Positions 16,960 through 26,350 are shown, counted from the first letter of the stretch. The stretch: 64,000 nucleotides of DNA from Tautonia plasticadhaerens (GCF_007752535.1 NZ_CP036426.1:5208001-5272000), one strand, 5' to 3'. The notes: generated from the letters alone by a model not told the origin. Numbers and translations: made by a program.

Positions 16960-17573
16960 CGTTCGTGGGGAAGGGATCGGGCCAGCACCGGGGCCGACTG
17001 GATCCGGATCGTCGATCAGGTTGGGCCCCCGGCTCGATGCGATCGGTGGCCCCGGCCGAATGTTGCTCGTGAATGGCTCCTTGTGGTGAGTAGAAAGGTG
17101 CAAGAACGGTACGATGACGAGGAAACCAGGCTGGCGAAGAAGGAGTAGCCTGTGGTCGCCCCCGCCGGGGCGACCGGACGGGTCTTCTTGGCGGTCGGCT
17201 CACCTCGGTCATGGTCGGCTTCGCAGCGACGGAGACCCCCGGGGACCGCCCCGTCCGACCCCGCACGAGTGTTCCCGCCGGTCGTCCCCATCAGTCGCAT
17301 CGATCGAGGTCGTTCAATGAGAGGTCGCTCGGGGCGAGTGGGAAAAGGCTCCGGTATCAGGACAATCGGGCCAGATGGGTCAGTTCGTCCCGGACGACCC
17401 ATCCTCGGATCGGGTCAGGCCCTGGACGGAGCAGTCCGAGCTTCCGGGGAGGTTCGTCTTAGAGGTGTGACTGCCTCCGCCGGTGCGCGTCGAACGATCA
17501 GTCAGGATTACCACATGGCAATTCCGTCCCGCCTCGCTCGACGCGAGCGTCATCTGGGGCCGCCAGGGCGGGT
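16960..17573. other. Intergenic region, no supported gene
   Basis: About 600 bases with only low-quality frames. It lies upstream of the leftward hypothetical-primase unit, so its promoter should be near 16960-17150. A less GC-rich stretch at about 17060-17130 is the best candidate. Nothing else is recognised. Confidence 0.35.
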
Positions 17574-17921
17574 TCAGAACTCCATCGCCGCGCGGGCGGC
17601 GGCGCGGGCCTTCTCCCGGGCCCGGCGATCGGGAGGAGGCGGCGATGGGGGGGGAGCACCCTTCGGCCCGCCACTTTCGCTGAGCCGGGCGAGGAACTCC
17701 TCGACCAGGGCGGGGGTCGTGTAGCGGCGTCCCCCGATGGCCACCGTCCCCAGCCGGACGCCCCGGATGCCGCGGTGGCACCAGCGCCAGACCGTCGACA
17801 CGTGAGGCCGGTTCGGCAGCCGCCGGGCCAGCTCGGCCGGGCTGATCAGCCCGCCTCTGCCCCCCTTGGCGAGGGCGTCGTCGAGCCAGGTGGCGATTTC
17901 ATTGCGGACTCGTTCAGCCAT
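17574..17921 (-). CDS. DUF1580-type helix-turn-helix protein (excisionase-like)
   Basis: A 115-residue protein from the ATG at 17921. The core reads ISPAELARRLPNRPHVSTVW RWCHRGIRGVRLGTVAIGGRRYTT followed by ALVEEFLARLS. This is the winged-helix pattern of DUF1580 proteins, common in planctomycete mobile elements and similar to phage excisionases and MerR-type winged helices. The C-terminal third is Pro/Ala/Arg-rich and probably disordered. In an integrase-bearing element it is a good candidate for the recombination directionality factor or repressor. That role is inferred. Confidence 0.75.
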   Translation of the reverse strand: MAERVRNEIATWLDDALAKGGRGGLISPAELARRLPNRPHVSTVWRWCHRGIRGVRLGTVAIGGRRYTTPALVEEFLARLSESGGPKGAPPPSPPPPDRRAREKARAAARAAMEF

Positions 17922-18680
17922 GGGCAACTCTCCGTCGGTATTGCGGACGGGAGAAAGTCTCTCAAATCGGCCCGGTCAGATTCGCGGGGAGTAGGACTGG
18001 AAGTTGGGGGACTTCGAGGGGAGTTCCCGGATCGCAGGCCGTCAAGGCGACCTCGAGCCGGCGTGCTCCCGGCGAGAGGCGGAGGGGGCCACGGCATCCC
18101 CACCCGGGCTCTCACCGTCCCGGGGCCCGACGCAATCGGAACGATCCAGGCAGGGCCGCCCCCCCATGACTGCGTCGGCCGTGAAGACGCGAGGACCCGG
18201 TCGACCTCGATCTGACAGGGCCAGTCCCCGGAGTTGGACTCCCGGATGACCCCGGCGAGCCACTCGCCCCCCTCCCGGCATCCCGGCTTTCAGGGTCGCA
18301 GCCGACCTCGGCAGCCGCATCGCCGGAGAGAGTGGACCGTCTTCGGTCGCTCCGGCGATCGAGGCCGGCTGCCCACGACAGCTCCTCGAAACAACGCCGG
18401 TCGAGGAACCGGCGAGAAGGAAGCTGGCGAGAACCGCAATCCCGGCGATCGAGACCGCCGCGGTCCGCCGTCGCCTACATGCATGTATGGCCCATCCCGG
18501 CCAGTCTCCGGCGGGAGGGGTTCGGGGGCCGCCGTCGAGGGTGTCCCGTTGCTCTCCGTCATCCTCGGCGGAGGTTCACGACCGACAGTCGGCCATTCCG
18601 GCGCCCGGATCATTCCGGCTGCCATCACCCGAGGCCTTCACGGGCCTGTCGAGCAACCGGTCATGCCGATCCCGGCCAGA
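17922..18680. other. Long non-coding region of the integrative element
   Basis: About 760 bases. Frames here lack start signals and protein-like composition. It contains a perfect 12 bp palindrome TACATGCATGTA at 18476-18487, AT-rich against the GC-rich background, and several imperfect copies of CCGGCGATCGA (near 18354 and 18442). It is a plausible regulatory region for the leftward genes of the element, with no direct proof. Confidence 0.35.
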
Positions 18681-19808
18681 TCATTGTCGGTTCCATTCGA
18701 CAGCGTCTCCCCCGCGCCGGGCACTGAACCTGATGAACCGGAGCCCCTTGTTGAGCGATTTCACCTGATCAGAGACCTGCTCTCGGTAGATCTCCGGTCC
18801 TTCGATCTCGTTGATCTCAGCCAGCCCCAGCCTCGTGGGCCATGAAGCCTTCTGGAATGCGGCGACAATCTTGACTATCTTCACATTCGAGGCATTCCTG
18901 ATCTCCCTGGCCTCCTCGCCCTCGTAATACAACTTGCCTCCCCTGGAACACCACCTCGGCAGGATGTCGCCGGGTCCGGCGGACGGCGAGCGCAGGGCCA
19001 TGAAGATGTCCTCGCAAAGACGATCGACCATCTCCTCGACAGTGATGGAGGCGAACGAGTCGCGGCAGCCAAGCTGCTCGACCGCGGCGTCGAGGATGGC
19101 CCCCAGGTCACCGAGCCGGTCCCACTCACGCCCGTCTCCCCCCGCACGATCGGCAATCGTCCCCAGCAGCGGCACGGCTTCCCGGAGCCAGGCCGGCGTC
19201 CGGGCCGCCGCCGAGGCGACAGGGTAGAAGTCGGGGAGGTCCTCCAGGTCCAGTGGGAAGCGAGGCAACCCCGCGACGGTCTGCGGGGGCATCTCTTCCT
19301 GCAGCGCCACAACGAACCCGCCCAGGGCCGCCCCCAGCGCATAGAGCGGGTGCAGCGGATCAGCCGGGGGGATACCCGCGTCGGCGAGGATGCAGAGACG
19401 GCGATGGGAATTCCCCCACGGGATCTTCCATCGATCCACCCGGATCCCGTGATAACGCCATGGCTCCCGGCACGCCTCGACGAGAATCAGCAACTGCTTC
19501 TTCGTCTTTTCGAGCTCCGTGGGGAGTCTATCGAAGACATTCCAGTGCAACCGGCCTGAAAGGACCAGCAGGAAATCATCAATCCGATCGACCAGTTTCG
19601 AAATATCGTATTCCGGGTCGTACAGGGGGATCCCGAGGTTCCAGCAGAGCCTGACCGGCATCCGGATCCATCGGCAGGCGAAGCCGAGATTGAATGCGGC
19701 CTGCTCGAGGCTGAGATGGGGGAGCGGCGGCTCGTACAGGTGCTCGATCAAAGACTCCCGGAAACGGGAGCCATCCTCTTGCCGGTCGGATTCGTCACTC
19801 GCACCCAT
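18681..19808 (-). CDS. Hypothetical protein, 375 residues
   Basis: A long, well-formed protein (MGASDESDRQEDGSRFRESL) with a Trp-rich central region (CREPWRYHGIRVDRWKIPWG) and a hydrophobic middle (YALGAALGGFVVALQEE). The C-terminal 70 residues (NASNVKIVKIVAAFQKASWP, then INEIEGPEIYREQVSDQVKS) resemble a winged helix. That suggests a DNA-binding output. No family name can be given. It lies 119 bases upstream of the integrase stop on the same strand and is probably cargo or a regulator of the element. Confidence 0.55.
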   Translation of the reverse strand: MGASDESDRQEDGSRFRESLIEHLYEPPLPHLSLEQAAFNLGFACRWIRMPVRLCWNLGIPLYDPEYDISKLVDRIDDFLLVLSGRLHWNVFDRLPTELEKTKKQLLILVEACREPWRYHGIRVDRWKIPWGNSHRRLCILADAGIPPADPLHPLYALGAALGGFVVALQEEMPPQTVAGLPRFPLDLEDLPDFYPVASAAARTPAWLREAVPLLGTIADRAGGDGREWDRLGDLGAILDAAVEQLGCRDSFASITVEEMVDRLCEDIFMALRSPSAGPGDILPRWCSRGGKLYYEGEEAREIRNASNVKIVKIVAAFQKASWPTRLGLAEINEIEGPEIYREQVSDQVKSLNKGLRFIRFSARRGGDAVEWNRQ

Positions 19809-19927
19809 GGATCACCCTGTCATTCGGGGACTTTCTCCGGCGCCTTTGATCCTCCCGGGTGGCACGGCGGGCCAACGGGATCGTCGCCACCGCGGTTTCC
19901 AGGCCGGCGGCAGCTGGCGGTTGCCGA

Positions 19928-21106
19928 TCAGCCGGCCTCGATCATGACCTGTCGGGCCCGCGACCGGTCCACCTCGGCGTAGATCTGCGTCGTGCCCAGC
20001 TCGACGTGCCCCAGCACCGCCTGGCTCGCCTCCAGGCCGTACCGGCGGCGGATCTCGCTGGCCGCCGCGTGGCGAAGCTGGTGCGGGAACCAGACCGTGA
20101 GCCCCAGCCGCCCGCACGCCCGCCGGATCGCCCGCCGATAGCTGGCCACCTGGTAATGGTCACCGGCCTCCCGGGCCGGGTCGGCCTTCGGGGCCCGGGC
20201 CCGCTGGGATGGCGTGAGCGGCGATCGGCGGCGGGCCCGCAGGCCTTCCCGACGACGGGCCTCGGCCCGCCTCGGGCTGAACAGGTAGCCGACCGGCTCC
20301 TCGTCCAGGAAGGGGCGGAGCAGTTCGCGGGCCCGGGGGCCGAGGTAGACGACCCGATCTCGCCCGTGGTGCTGGCCCTTGTGCCGACCCGGGAGGTACA
20401 CCCAGCAATCCGGGTCGGACGTGTCGACCTCCGCTCCTCGCATCATGACGATCTCCTGGGGGCGCATCCCGGTCAGCCGCTGCAGCCGGGCCATCGCCGC
20501 CACCGTCGGCGGGAGCAGGGACAGGGTCCGCTCGAAGTCCGCGTCGGAGACCGGCCCGATCGGCGGCCGCTCGCGGGCCCCCGAGCGGCCCTCCCTCAGC
20601 CCGGACACGCTGCAGAGGGCCTGGTGCGAGGAGACGGGCAGCAGTTCGTTCTCGGCCGCCCAGGTGAAGGCCCGGCGGATGCGATTGACCTGCTTGTTGA
20701 TGTAGCCCCGGCACCAGCCGCGATCGATCATCGCCTGGCGGACCGCCTTGAGGGCCAGGGGGCCGAAGTCGACGGCCGGCGTCTCGCCGTATAGCTCGCG
20801 GACCGGCCGCAGGGCCTGGCGGATGGTCGCGACCTCGGAGGTCGGCCGACCCTCCTTGACGTAGTAGGACCGGGCATGGTCCCAGTAGGCGAGCAGCAGC
20901 TCGTTAATCGTCAGGTCGGGCCTGCCGGCCGGTCCCGGGGGAGGGCCGGGTGCCGGCCGGGCGAGCCACTCGGAGACCAGGCGCCTGTACTCCTGGCGGC
21001 TCTCGGTCGAGCCGTGCTTGCCGAGGTAGTGGTCCTTGCCGGCCAGGGTGACGACGGCCTGGCCGGAGGGCCTGTGGAGGCGGTAGGAGGGGATTCGGAC
21101 TGGCAT
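19928..21106 (-). CDS. Tyrosine-type site-specific integrase
   Basis: A 392-residue recombinase. All core catalytic residues are visible: Arg215 in LTGMRPQEIV, Lys243 in GRHKGQHHGRD, His342-x-x-Arg345 in PHQLRHAAAS, His367 in VLGHVELG and the nucleophile Tyr376 in TTQIYAEVD. The N-terminus starts with a short Arm-type segment (IPSYRLHRPSGQAVVTLAGK) and a SAM-like core-binding domain. The gene lies about 120 bases from the 3' end of a tRNA-Pro gene, the classical place for integration. It is therefore the likely integrase of the element extending to lower coordinates. Confidence 0.95.
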   Translation of the reverse strand: MPVRIPSYRLHRPSGQAVVTLAGKDHYLGKHGSTESRQEYRRLVSEWLARPAPGPPPGPAGRPDLTINELLLAYWDHARSYYVKEGRPTSEVATIRQALRPVRELYGETPAVDFGPLALKAVRQAMIDRGWCRGYINKQVNRIRRAFTWAAENELLPVSSHQALCSVSGLREGRSGARERPPIGPVSDADFERTLSLLPPTVAAMARLQRLTGMRPQEIVMMRGAEVDTSDPDCWVYLPGRHKGQHHGRDRVVYLGPRARELLRPFLDEEPVGYLFSPRRAEARRREGLRARRRSPLTPSQRARAPKADPAREAGDHYQVASYRRAIRRACGRLGLTVWFPHQLRHAAASEIRRRYGLEASQAVLGHVELGTTQIYAEVDRSRARQVMIEAG

Positions 21107-21219
21107 GCAGCGTTCCCTTCGGACCTCAACCCGGTAGACTACCGGATTTGCGAGGGCTTCCGGGCCGCGCTGCCCGCCGCGGGCAGGTATCCTAAGTCAA
21201 GGATTCGGCGAATGTTAGG

Positions 21220-21299
<80 letters not shown>

Positions 21300-21513
21300 A
21301 TCATCAATTATGATTGAGGCATCATACCGTCTCGTTCACTTCTGTCAACGGCAGATCATGCCGAGTCATCCCCACTGGGTGATCGTCTCGAAATCTCGGT
21401 GTAAATCGCGCTTAATGGTGCATCATTTGCTCAGTACATTCGGCTCGGGTTGAAGCGGTGGGCCGCCGCCGGCTCCCTTGGAAGGTGCCAACCGGACCAA
21501 GCAGACCCCGATA

Positions 21514-21797
21514 ATGACCCGCCCGATGCAGACTGCTCTCCTGGACCAGATCGCGGAACTGCTGGCCGAGCGGCTTCGACGGGCTCGCCTCCGCCGTGAC
21601 CGTCTTGATCAGCGAGGTCATGTAGATCGAGCGGGCCCACGCCCTCGGGGCTGCCTCCAATCAGCGGTCCGGGCAGCGCACGGGCCACCCCAATGGGTTC
21701 AAGCCCGAGACGCTGCACACCCGGCTCGGCCCGCTGAGGGTCGAAGGCCCCCAGACCCGGGGCGTCGCCTTCTACCTGAACTTTGCCAGAAGTGATA
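21514..21797 (+). pseudogene. N-terminal fragment of an IS256-family (mutator-type) transposase
   Basis: MTRPMQTALLDQIAELLAE begins the fragment. After a frame change near 21563 it continues GFDGLASAVTVLISEVM, a stop at 21624, then IERAHALGAASNQRS, HPNGFKPETLHTRLGPLRV and GVAFYLNFARS. This is the N-terminal signature of IS256-type transposases (ERxxxLGAxxYxR, NGYKPKTVxTRLG). It ends at the border of the IS630-like element. It is non-functional. Confidence 0.75.
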
Positions 21798-22939
21798 CGG
21801 GATTGCCTGGATAACTAACCATTGAGGGCGACCGCCCAGTGGAAGCCGACCGCCCCGCGGACGACCTCGGGGTGGTCGATCAGCCAGCGGCATCGACCGA
21901 TCAAGGGGCGCTCCAACGCTTCCAGGTCGTCGAAGCCCTCGTTGGCCACCACCGCGCGCAGCGGCGGCCAGAGCGGCTCGGCCGGCTGCAAGTCCGGCGT
22001 GCGGGGCGGCAGCCGGTGCCGCACCACGTCCGGCGGCACCGCCAGGCGCCTGGCCACGTGCCAGCCGGCGTTGTCGACCGGCACCACCAGCAGCCTCTCG
22101 CCCGCGGGGCCCGCCCACCGGGCGAACTCGCCGAGCGCTGCGGCCATCCGGTCGGTATCCGCCGCCGGCAGGATCGGCTCCAGGTCGCGGCCGCTGGCCG
22201 GGTGGACGAAGCCGTAGACGTAGAGCCACTGACACCCGGTGCGGCCGTTGGCCGTCGGTCGTCGCCCCTTGACGGCCCAGACCCGCCGGGCGACGGGCTT
22301 GAGCCCCGGCCGGGCCTCGTCCTCGGCCCACAGCTCGGCGGCCTTGCCCGGGTGCTCGGCCCTCAGCCCGGCCAGCCGGTCGGCCAGGTCGCCTTTGCCA
22401 CCTCCGCTGCTCGTCGGCCGTCGCCGCCCCCGGGTCGCGGGGCCGGGGGACCTGGAGGCTCAGGCCCAGGCGCCGCAGCCGGCGCCAGCCGGCCTCGACG
22501 CGGACGGCCACGCCCCACCGGTCGCGGACGTAGGCGGCCACCTTCGGCCCGGCCCACAGCCCGCCGTCGTCGGGGCGGCCCTGCAACGCCTCGAACAGGA
22601 CGGCCTGCTGCTCGTCCGGGGGCTTATGCCGGCCGCCGTCGCGGGCGGCCCGGCGGTCGGCCCGGCCGGCGGGCCCCTGGGCGTCCCACCGCTTCAGGAT
22701 GGCCCGGACCCAGGCGGGGGTGAGGCCGACCTCGGCGGGGGCGGGCGGGTCGGTGGAGCGGGTCAGCAGCCGGAGGACCTGCCCGTGGGTCTTCTCGACG
22801 CCGGAACGGCAGGCGCGGTAGCGGCGGGCGATCTCGCCGGGGTCCAGGAGCGGGGCGATCGGCAGTCGGTCGCGGGCCATGGTGCTGCCCTCCATGCGGG
22901 CAATCCTCCGCTGAAAAGATAGCGATCCATGCAATCCCG
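21798..22939 (-). mobile_element. IS630-like element inserted among other IS fragments
   Basis: The element is 1142 bp. The ends CGGGATTGCCTGGAT (left) and, inverted on the right, CGGGATTGCATGGAT differ at one position. TA dinucleotides lie directly outside at 21796-21797 and 22940-22941, as expected for IS630. The left flank is an IS256 fragment and the right flank a different DDE-transposase fragment, so the surroundings were already scrambled or a deletion accompanied the insertion. Confidence 0.88.
21815..22880 (-). pseudogene. IS630-family transposase, frameshifted
   Basis: The 5' part (MARDRLPIAPLLDPGEIARR YRACRS..., then VGLTPAWVRAILKRWDAQG) is the helix-turn-helix region. Near 22397 the frame changes by one extra base (TGGCAAAGGCGACC). 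The DDE part follows: AELWAEDEARPGLKPVARRV (first Asp), LLVVPVDNAGWHVARRL (second Asp) and LQPAEPLWPPLRAVV (Glu). Total length is one base more than a multiple of three. Programmed frameshifting is known in some IS families, but no clear slippery heptamer is present. Inactivation is the simpler reading. Confidence 0.82.
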
Positions 22940-22941
22940 TA

Positions 22942-23344
22942 TTAGGCCGTAGAGGGACTTCGCCCCGGCCGTCCCCGGCGTGGGGTTGCGGTGGATGCCG
23001 GCCCCCCGGACTCCGGGGCCGTACCGCTTCGACGGCGTATCGTCGGAGACCGGCGGCCACCGCCCCCCCGGGTCGAGGTGGCGGGCCGTCAGACCGGCCG
23101 GGACCGTGGCGATCCGGGTCGTCTTGCGACCGATGCCGTCGAGGAAGTGATCGTAGGCCCGGGAGGCCGTGCCGATGCCGGCGGCCCGCCACCGACTGAA
23201 GGCGGTGCGGCGGCCCGGGGCGGTCAGGATGTCGGCGATGACGTGGGCCAGCCGCCAGGCCCAGCGGCGGTGCAGCGGTGCGGCCAGGGCGGCGACCCGG
23301 GCGGCCCAATCGGCGGTCAGCGTGATGGCGGACAGCCTCGTCCC
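22942..23344 (-). pseudogene. N-terminal fragment of a DDE transposase (IS701/IS4-like)
   Basis: The frame encodes ITLTADWAARVAALAAPLHR, TAFSRWRAAGIGTASRAYDH, then VSDDTPSKRYGPGVRGAGIH and NPTPGTAGAKSLYG, where the IS630-like element interrupts it. The DDTPxKRYGPxVxGAGIHxNPTPG motif is characteristic of a DDE-endonuclease transposase group found in planctomycetes. Everything after the first catalytic Asp region is missing. Confidence 0.75.
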
Positions 23345-23670
23345 TCCCTGATGCGATTGCGTGGCGCGGCAACCGCCATCGTGTTGGGAGGGCGAGGGCT
23401 CCTTGCAAGAGGCGAAGCGTCGGACAGCCGTCAGACAGAAGGGGTAAATTGCATTTATTGATCATAGAGCAAGGGTTTGCGAGATATCCGGAATCCCAGG
23501 CCACTTGATCCTGAACTCCGAGCTCGACCTCGACGACCTCATCCTCCTTCGGGAGAGTCACGCCGACCCCGCCCCGGAATCAAGAATTGCACCTTGACCC
23601 TTCCCCCGAGCTCGAATAAGATGAGCATTCTCGATCAGCTCAATGTTGCTTCATTGACTGGACGTGAACG
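23345..23670. other. Region upstream of ssrA
   Basis: About 325 bases between a transposase fragment and the tmRNA gene. It holds no convincing protein. The last 60 bases are less GC-rich and should contain the ssrA promoter. I could not identify hexamers with confidence. Confidence 0.4.
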
Positions 23671-24039
23671 GGGGGCGATTCAGGTTCGACCGGATTTCTG
23701 AGATGTCTGGCTGCATGCCGAGGTTGGTCGGCTGGCCTCGTAAAAAGCCGATCAAAACATTAGCTGCCAACAACCACGTTGGTTCCTACAGCCTCGCCGC
23801 CTGACCGCGGTTAAGCTGCGTCGTGTCATGACTTCGCCTGCGGGTCATGGCCGACGACGACACAGTGGGCTCGCCCGATCTTAACCGCCTGTTGCGGATC
23901 GGGTTAAACTCATAATAGGCTAAGCCGATGGAAACCTCGTCGTTTGGGGTTCCCAGGCCGACAATAAATAGAACGACTACGCATGTAGACGCCTTCATCA
24001 ATGGATCTCGGGACGCGGGTGCAATTCCCGCCGCCTCCA
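23671..24039 (+). ncRNA. ssrA: Transfer-messenger RNA (tmRNA)
   Basis: A complete 369-base gene. The 5' end GGGGGCGATTCAGGTTCGAC and the 3' end with GGGTGCAATTCCCGCCGCCTCCA form the tRNA-like part, with a 7 bp acceptor stem (GGGGGCG with CGCCTCC, one G-T) and discriminator A. CCA is not encoded. The tag reading frame at 23763-23804 reads AANNHVGSYSLAA then TGA, ending in the LAA proteolysis signal expected for ssrA tags. tmRNA with SmpB rescues stalled ribosomes. The 3' end of ssrA is also a frequent attachment site, and a recombinase gene follows. Confidence 0.95.
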
Positions 24040-24042
24040 CTG

Positions 24043-24080
24043 AAAGGCCCGTTGCGAGAAATCGCAACGGGCCTTTCTTA
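24043..24080 (+). terminator. Rho-independent terminator of ssrA
   Basis: A perfect 15 bp stem (AAAGGCCCGTTGCGA with its complement) closed by a GAAA tetraloop and followed by TTCTTATT. It starts three bases after the mature tmRNA end. Confidence 0.93.
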
Positions 24081-24191
24081 TTGCGCTTGCGTCGATCGCC
24101 CCCGCCCGATTACCCTCTCGGAATGGGCCTTCAACGGTCTGATTGATCTGATTGTGATCTGATAAGGACCGGCAGCGACCTCATAACAGGG

Positions 24192-25862
24192 GTGCCTCGG
24201 CCCTCATCGGTTCGCCCTTCCCGAGATGCGGGCATGCGGTCTACCAACCTGAAGCGGACGAAGCGGGGGTATGTGCGCAATCTGGGTCGATTGCCACAGG
24301 GCGGTCAGCCCAAGTTCTACCTGGGCCATGATCGGGTGGAGGCGGCCCGACGACTAGAACTGCTCGTGGCGCTCTGGCAGGTCGTCGAGGACCTCCACGC
24401 CTCGGGTCGGCGACCCGGCCCGCCCGCCTGGGACCCTTCCCATCTGGAGGTGGCCAAAGCCGTGGCCAGGGGAGAGCCGCTAAAAGTCCCCAGGGATGGC
24501 GACTACGAATGGCCCGAGACCTACTACCGGCGGGTCAACGAGCTTGCCCTCCGGTTAGGTACCCCGGTTGAGCCTGCTAACCGGCGAACCTACGAGGTTG
24601 GCAAGGAGGATAATCTCGACGGCATCGGTGACTACAGGGCCAAGCTCGGGACCGGGATCGGCACCGATCGCCCCGTGTTGACCGGCCAAACCCTCCACCA
24701 GGCCCTCCGGGCGTACCAGCATTCAATCGAGCGGGAGTACCGGGACGCCGACGGTACGATTAGCGACAACGGCAAGACCAAGGTCACGCAGATCAGGACG
24801 ATCCTCGGCTACGTCCCCGACATCGACCTCGCCGAACTCGACTACCAGGGCACGGATGAACTCTTCGGAATCTTCCGGCGACGGCCACCCTCGAAGCGGT
24901 ACGGCCGACCGATGGCCCGGAAGAGTTGCACCAACTACATCGGGGAGCTAGGCCGGTTCCTCCGCTGGCTGCACCTCTCCGGCGAGTTCCAATGGCGCAA
25001 GCCCGAGGACTTCGAGCACATCCGCCGCAACCCCCGGGAACTGGACGAGGACACCGAGAAGGAGGCCGCCGACGTGCCGATCTGGACCGTGGCCCAATTG
25101 CGGATATTGAACGAGTACGCCACGCCGATCGAGCGAGTTTTTCTCCTTCTGGGCCTCAACTGTGCCTACGGGGCCGACCAAGCGGGCCGGCTCCGGATCG
25201 GTCACCTGCACCTCAAGGATGAGGGCCTGAGCTACATCCGACGGGTCAGGAGGAAGAAGAAGACCCGGTCAATCCATCTGCTCTGGCGGCAGACGGCCGA
25301 TGGCCTCCGCTGGGCGCTCGAACGTCGCAAGTCCCAGCCGTCGGACTCGGACATCCTCCTGCTCACCGAGAAGAACTTGCCGTACTGGAGGAAGACCAAG
25401 GGCGGGAACCGATCCAATGCAATCCCAAGGCTCTGGGACGATCTACTGAAGCGGGTGCTCAGGGATCATCCCAACTTCCCCAGATTGCCGTTCAACTCAT
25501 TGAGAGACACATCGGCCGACATGATTCGCCGCCTGGCGGGCGAGGAGGTCGCCTCCTTGCATTTGGCGCACAAACACCAAAGCAAAGACGAGAATTTGGG
25601 CCGGTACACCAACCCGGTCCGGAAGCGGCACTTCCGGGCGCTCCGTCGCTTGGAGCGGAAGCTCGAATCGGTCTTCCTGGCCGCTGGGGAAGCGCCATGG
25701 TCGCAACGTCCGAAAACCTACATGGGGATTATCAAGACGAAACGCCTCCTCGAACTCCGGGAGCAAGGAGTACCCCCGAGGCAGATCGCCGAGGAATTGG
25801 GGATATCTGTGGCATCGGTCCACCGGATCGCTCCAACTCGACAGCGTAAACCTCGGGCCTGA
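24192..25862 (+). CDS. Atypical tyrosine recombinase with C-terminal helix-turn-helix
   Basis: A 556-residue protein. It starts at a GTG at 24192, and an ATG at 24234 is a good alternative. Residues about 170-290 form the core-binding domain (LTGQTLHQALRAYQHSIERE ... SCTNYIGELGRFLRWLHLSG). The catalytic domain shows LLGLNCAYGADQAGRLRIGH in place of the usual Arg box, NSLRDTSADMIRRL where His-x-x-Arg is expected (Asn instead of His), HLAHKHQSKDENLGRYTNP with the likely nucleophile Tyr, and a final helix-turn-helix (RQIAEELGISVASVHRI). It lies 150 bases downstream of ssrA. It is the probable integrase of the defence-rich segment to the right. Confidence 0.8.
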   Translation: MPRPSSVRPSRDAGMRSTNLKRTKRGYVRNLGRLPQGGQPKFYLGHDRVEAARRLELLVALWQVVEDLHASGRRPGPPAWDPSHLEVAKAVARGEPLKVPRDGDYEWPETYYRRVNELALRLGTPVEPANRRTYEVGKEDNLDGIGDYRAKLGTGIGTDRPVLTGQTLHQALRAYQHSIEREYRDADGTISDNGKTKVTQIRTILGYVPDIDLAELDYQGTDELFGIFRRRPPSKRYGRPMARKSCTNYIGELGRFLRWLHLSGEFQWRKPEDFEHIRRNPRELDEDTEKEAADVPIWTVAQLRILNEYATPIERVFLLLGLNCAYGADQAGRLRIGHLHLKDEGLSYIRRVRRKKKTRSIHLLWRQTADGLRWALERRKSQPSDSDILLLTEKNLPYWRKTKGGNRSNAIPRLWDDLLKRVLRDHPNFPRLPFNSLRDTSADMIRRLAGEEVASLHLAHKHQSKDENLGRYTNPVRKRHFRALRRLERKLESVFLAAGEAPWSQRPKTYMGIIKTKRLLELREQGVPPRQIAEELGISVASVHRIAPTRQRKPRA

Positions 25863-25892
25863 TAGCCGCCAAAGTGCCACCGCCCCAGGGAC

Positions 25893-26050
25893 AAGGAGCA
25901 TGCCTCCTTGCTGGATATCCTGCGACCACATCACGCCGCCGTAGTGCCCTACGCCTTCGACCGGCTTTACGGGTTCATGTTCGACCTTGCGATCCCCGAG
26001 GGGGCCAGGGAGGCGGTGCGGCGCTCGGCGGATCGCTACCTACGGATGAT
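25893..26050 (+). pseudogene. C-terminal remnant of an MBL-fold hydrolase-like protein
   Basis: Without a start codon the frame reads KEHASLLDILRPHHAAVVPY, AFDRLYGFMFDLAIPEGARE and SADRYLRMIG. This matches the C-terminal tail of metallo-beta-lactamase-fold proteins (PYxFDRIYGxxFDxxI...AxxxSAxRY). No metal-binding His remains. It ends near 26045, where a different coding frame takes over. Confidence 0.5.
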
Positions 26051-26350
26051 CGGGACGGGAAGGTCCGGGAGCACCTCGCCAAGCACTCCCGGCCATGGTA
26101 CAGGAGGCGCTTCACGGCGATCCGGGAGTCGGGTGTCCTCGATGTCCACTCTGCGATCGTCATCTCGAACCGGGCAGAGAAGTTCGGCTTAAAGGTCCAG
26201 GTCGAGAAGGGCAAGCTCGTCTTCCCGAGCGACACGAAGACGACGAGGGCGCTCGTGAAGCTCCTGGCCGAGGAGTTCTTCGAGGGCGTCTTCACGGGCA
26301 AGCGGTACCAGACGAATTCGGTCAGGGCGATCTCCGGAGGCGAGGAATAG
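26051..26350 (+). pseudogene. C-terminal remnant of a DUF4868 (KwaB-like) protein
   Basis: The frame reads GKVREHLAKHSRPWYRRRFT AIRESGVLDV, VISNRAEKFGLKVQVEKGKL and LVKLLAEEFFEGVFTGKRYQ TNSVRAI. This fits the C-terminal end of DUF4868 proteins, the family of KwaB in the Kiwa anti-phage system. The N-terminal two thirds are absent and no KwaA membrane partner is near. It is a defence-gene remnant. The family call is from remembered motif style and should be tested. Confidence 0.45.

Noticed and set aside
22390-22405. Programmed frameshift in the IS630-like transposase
   Set aside because: No clear slippery heptamer or downstream structure is visible, and one extra base explains the frame change.
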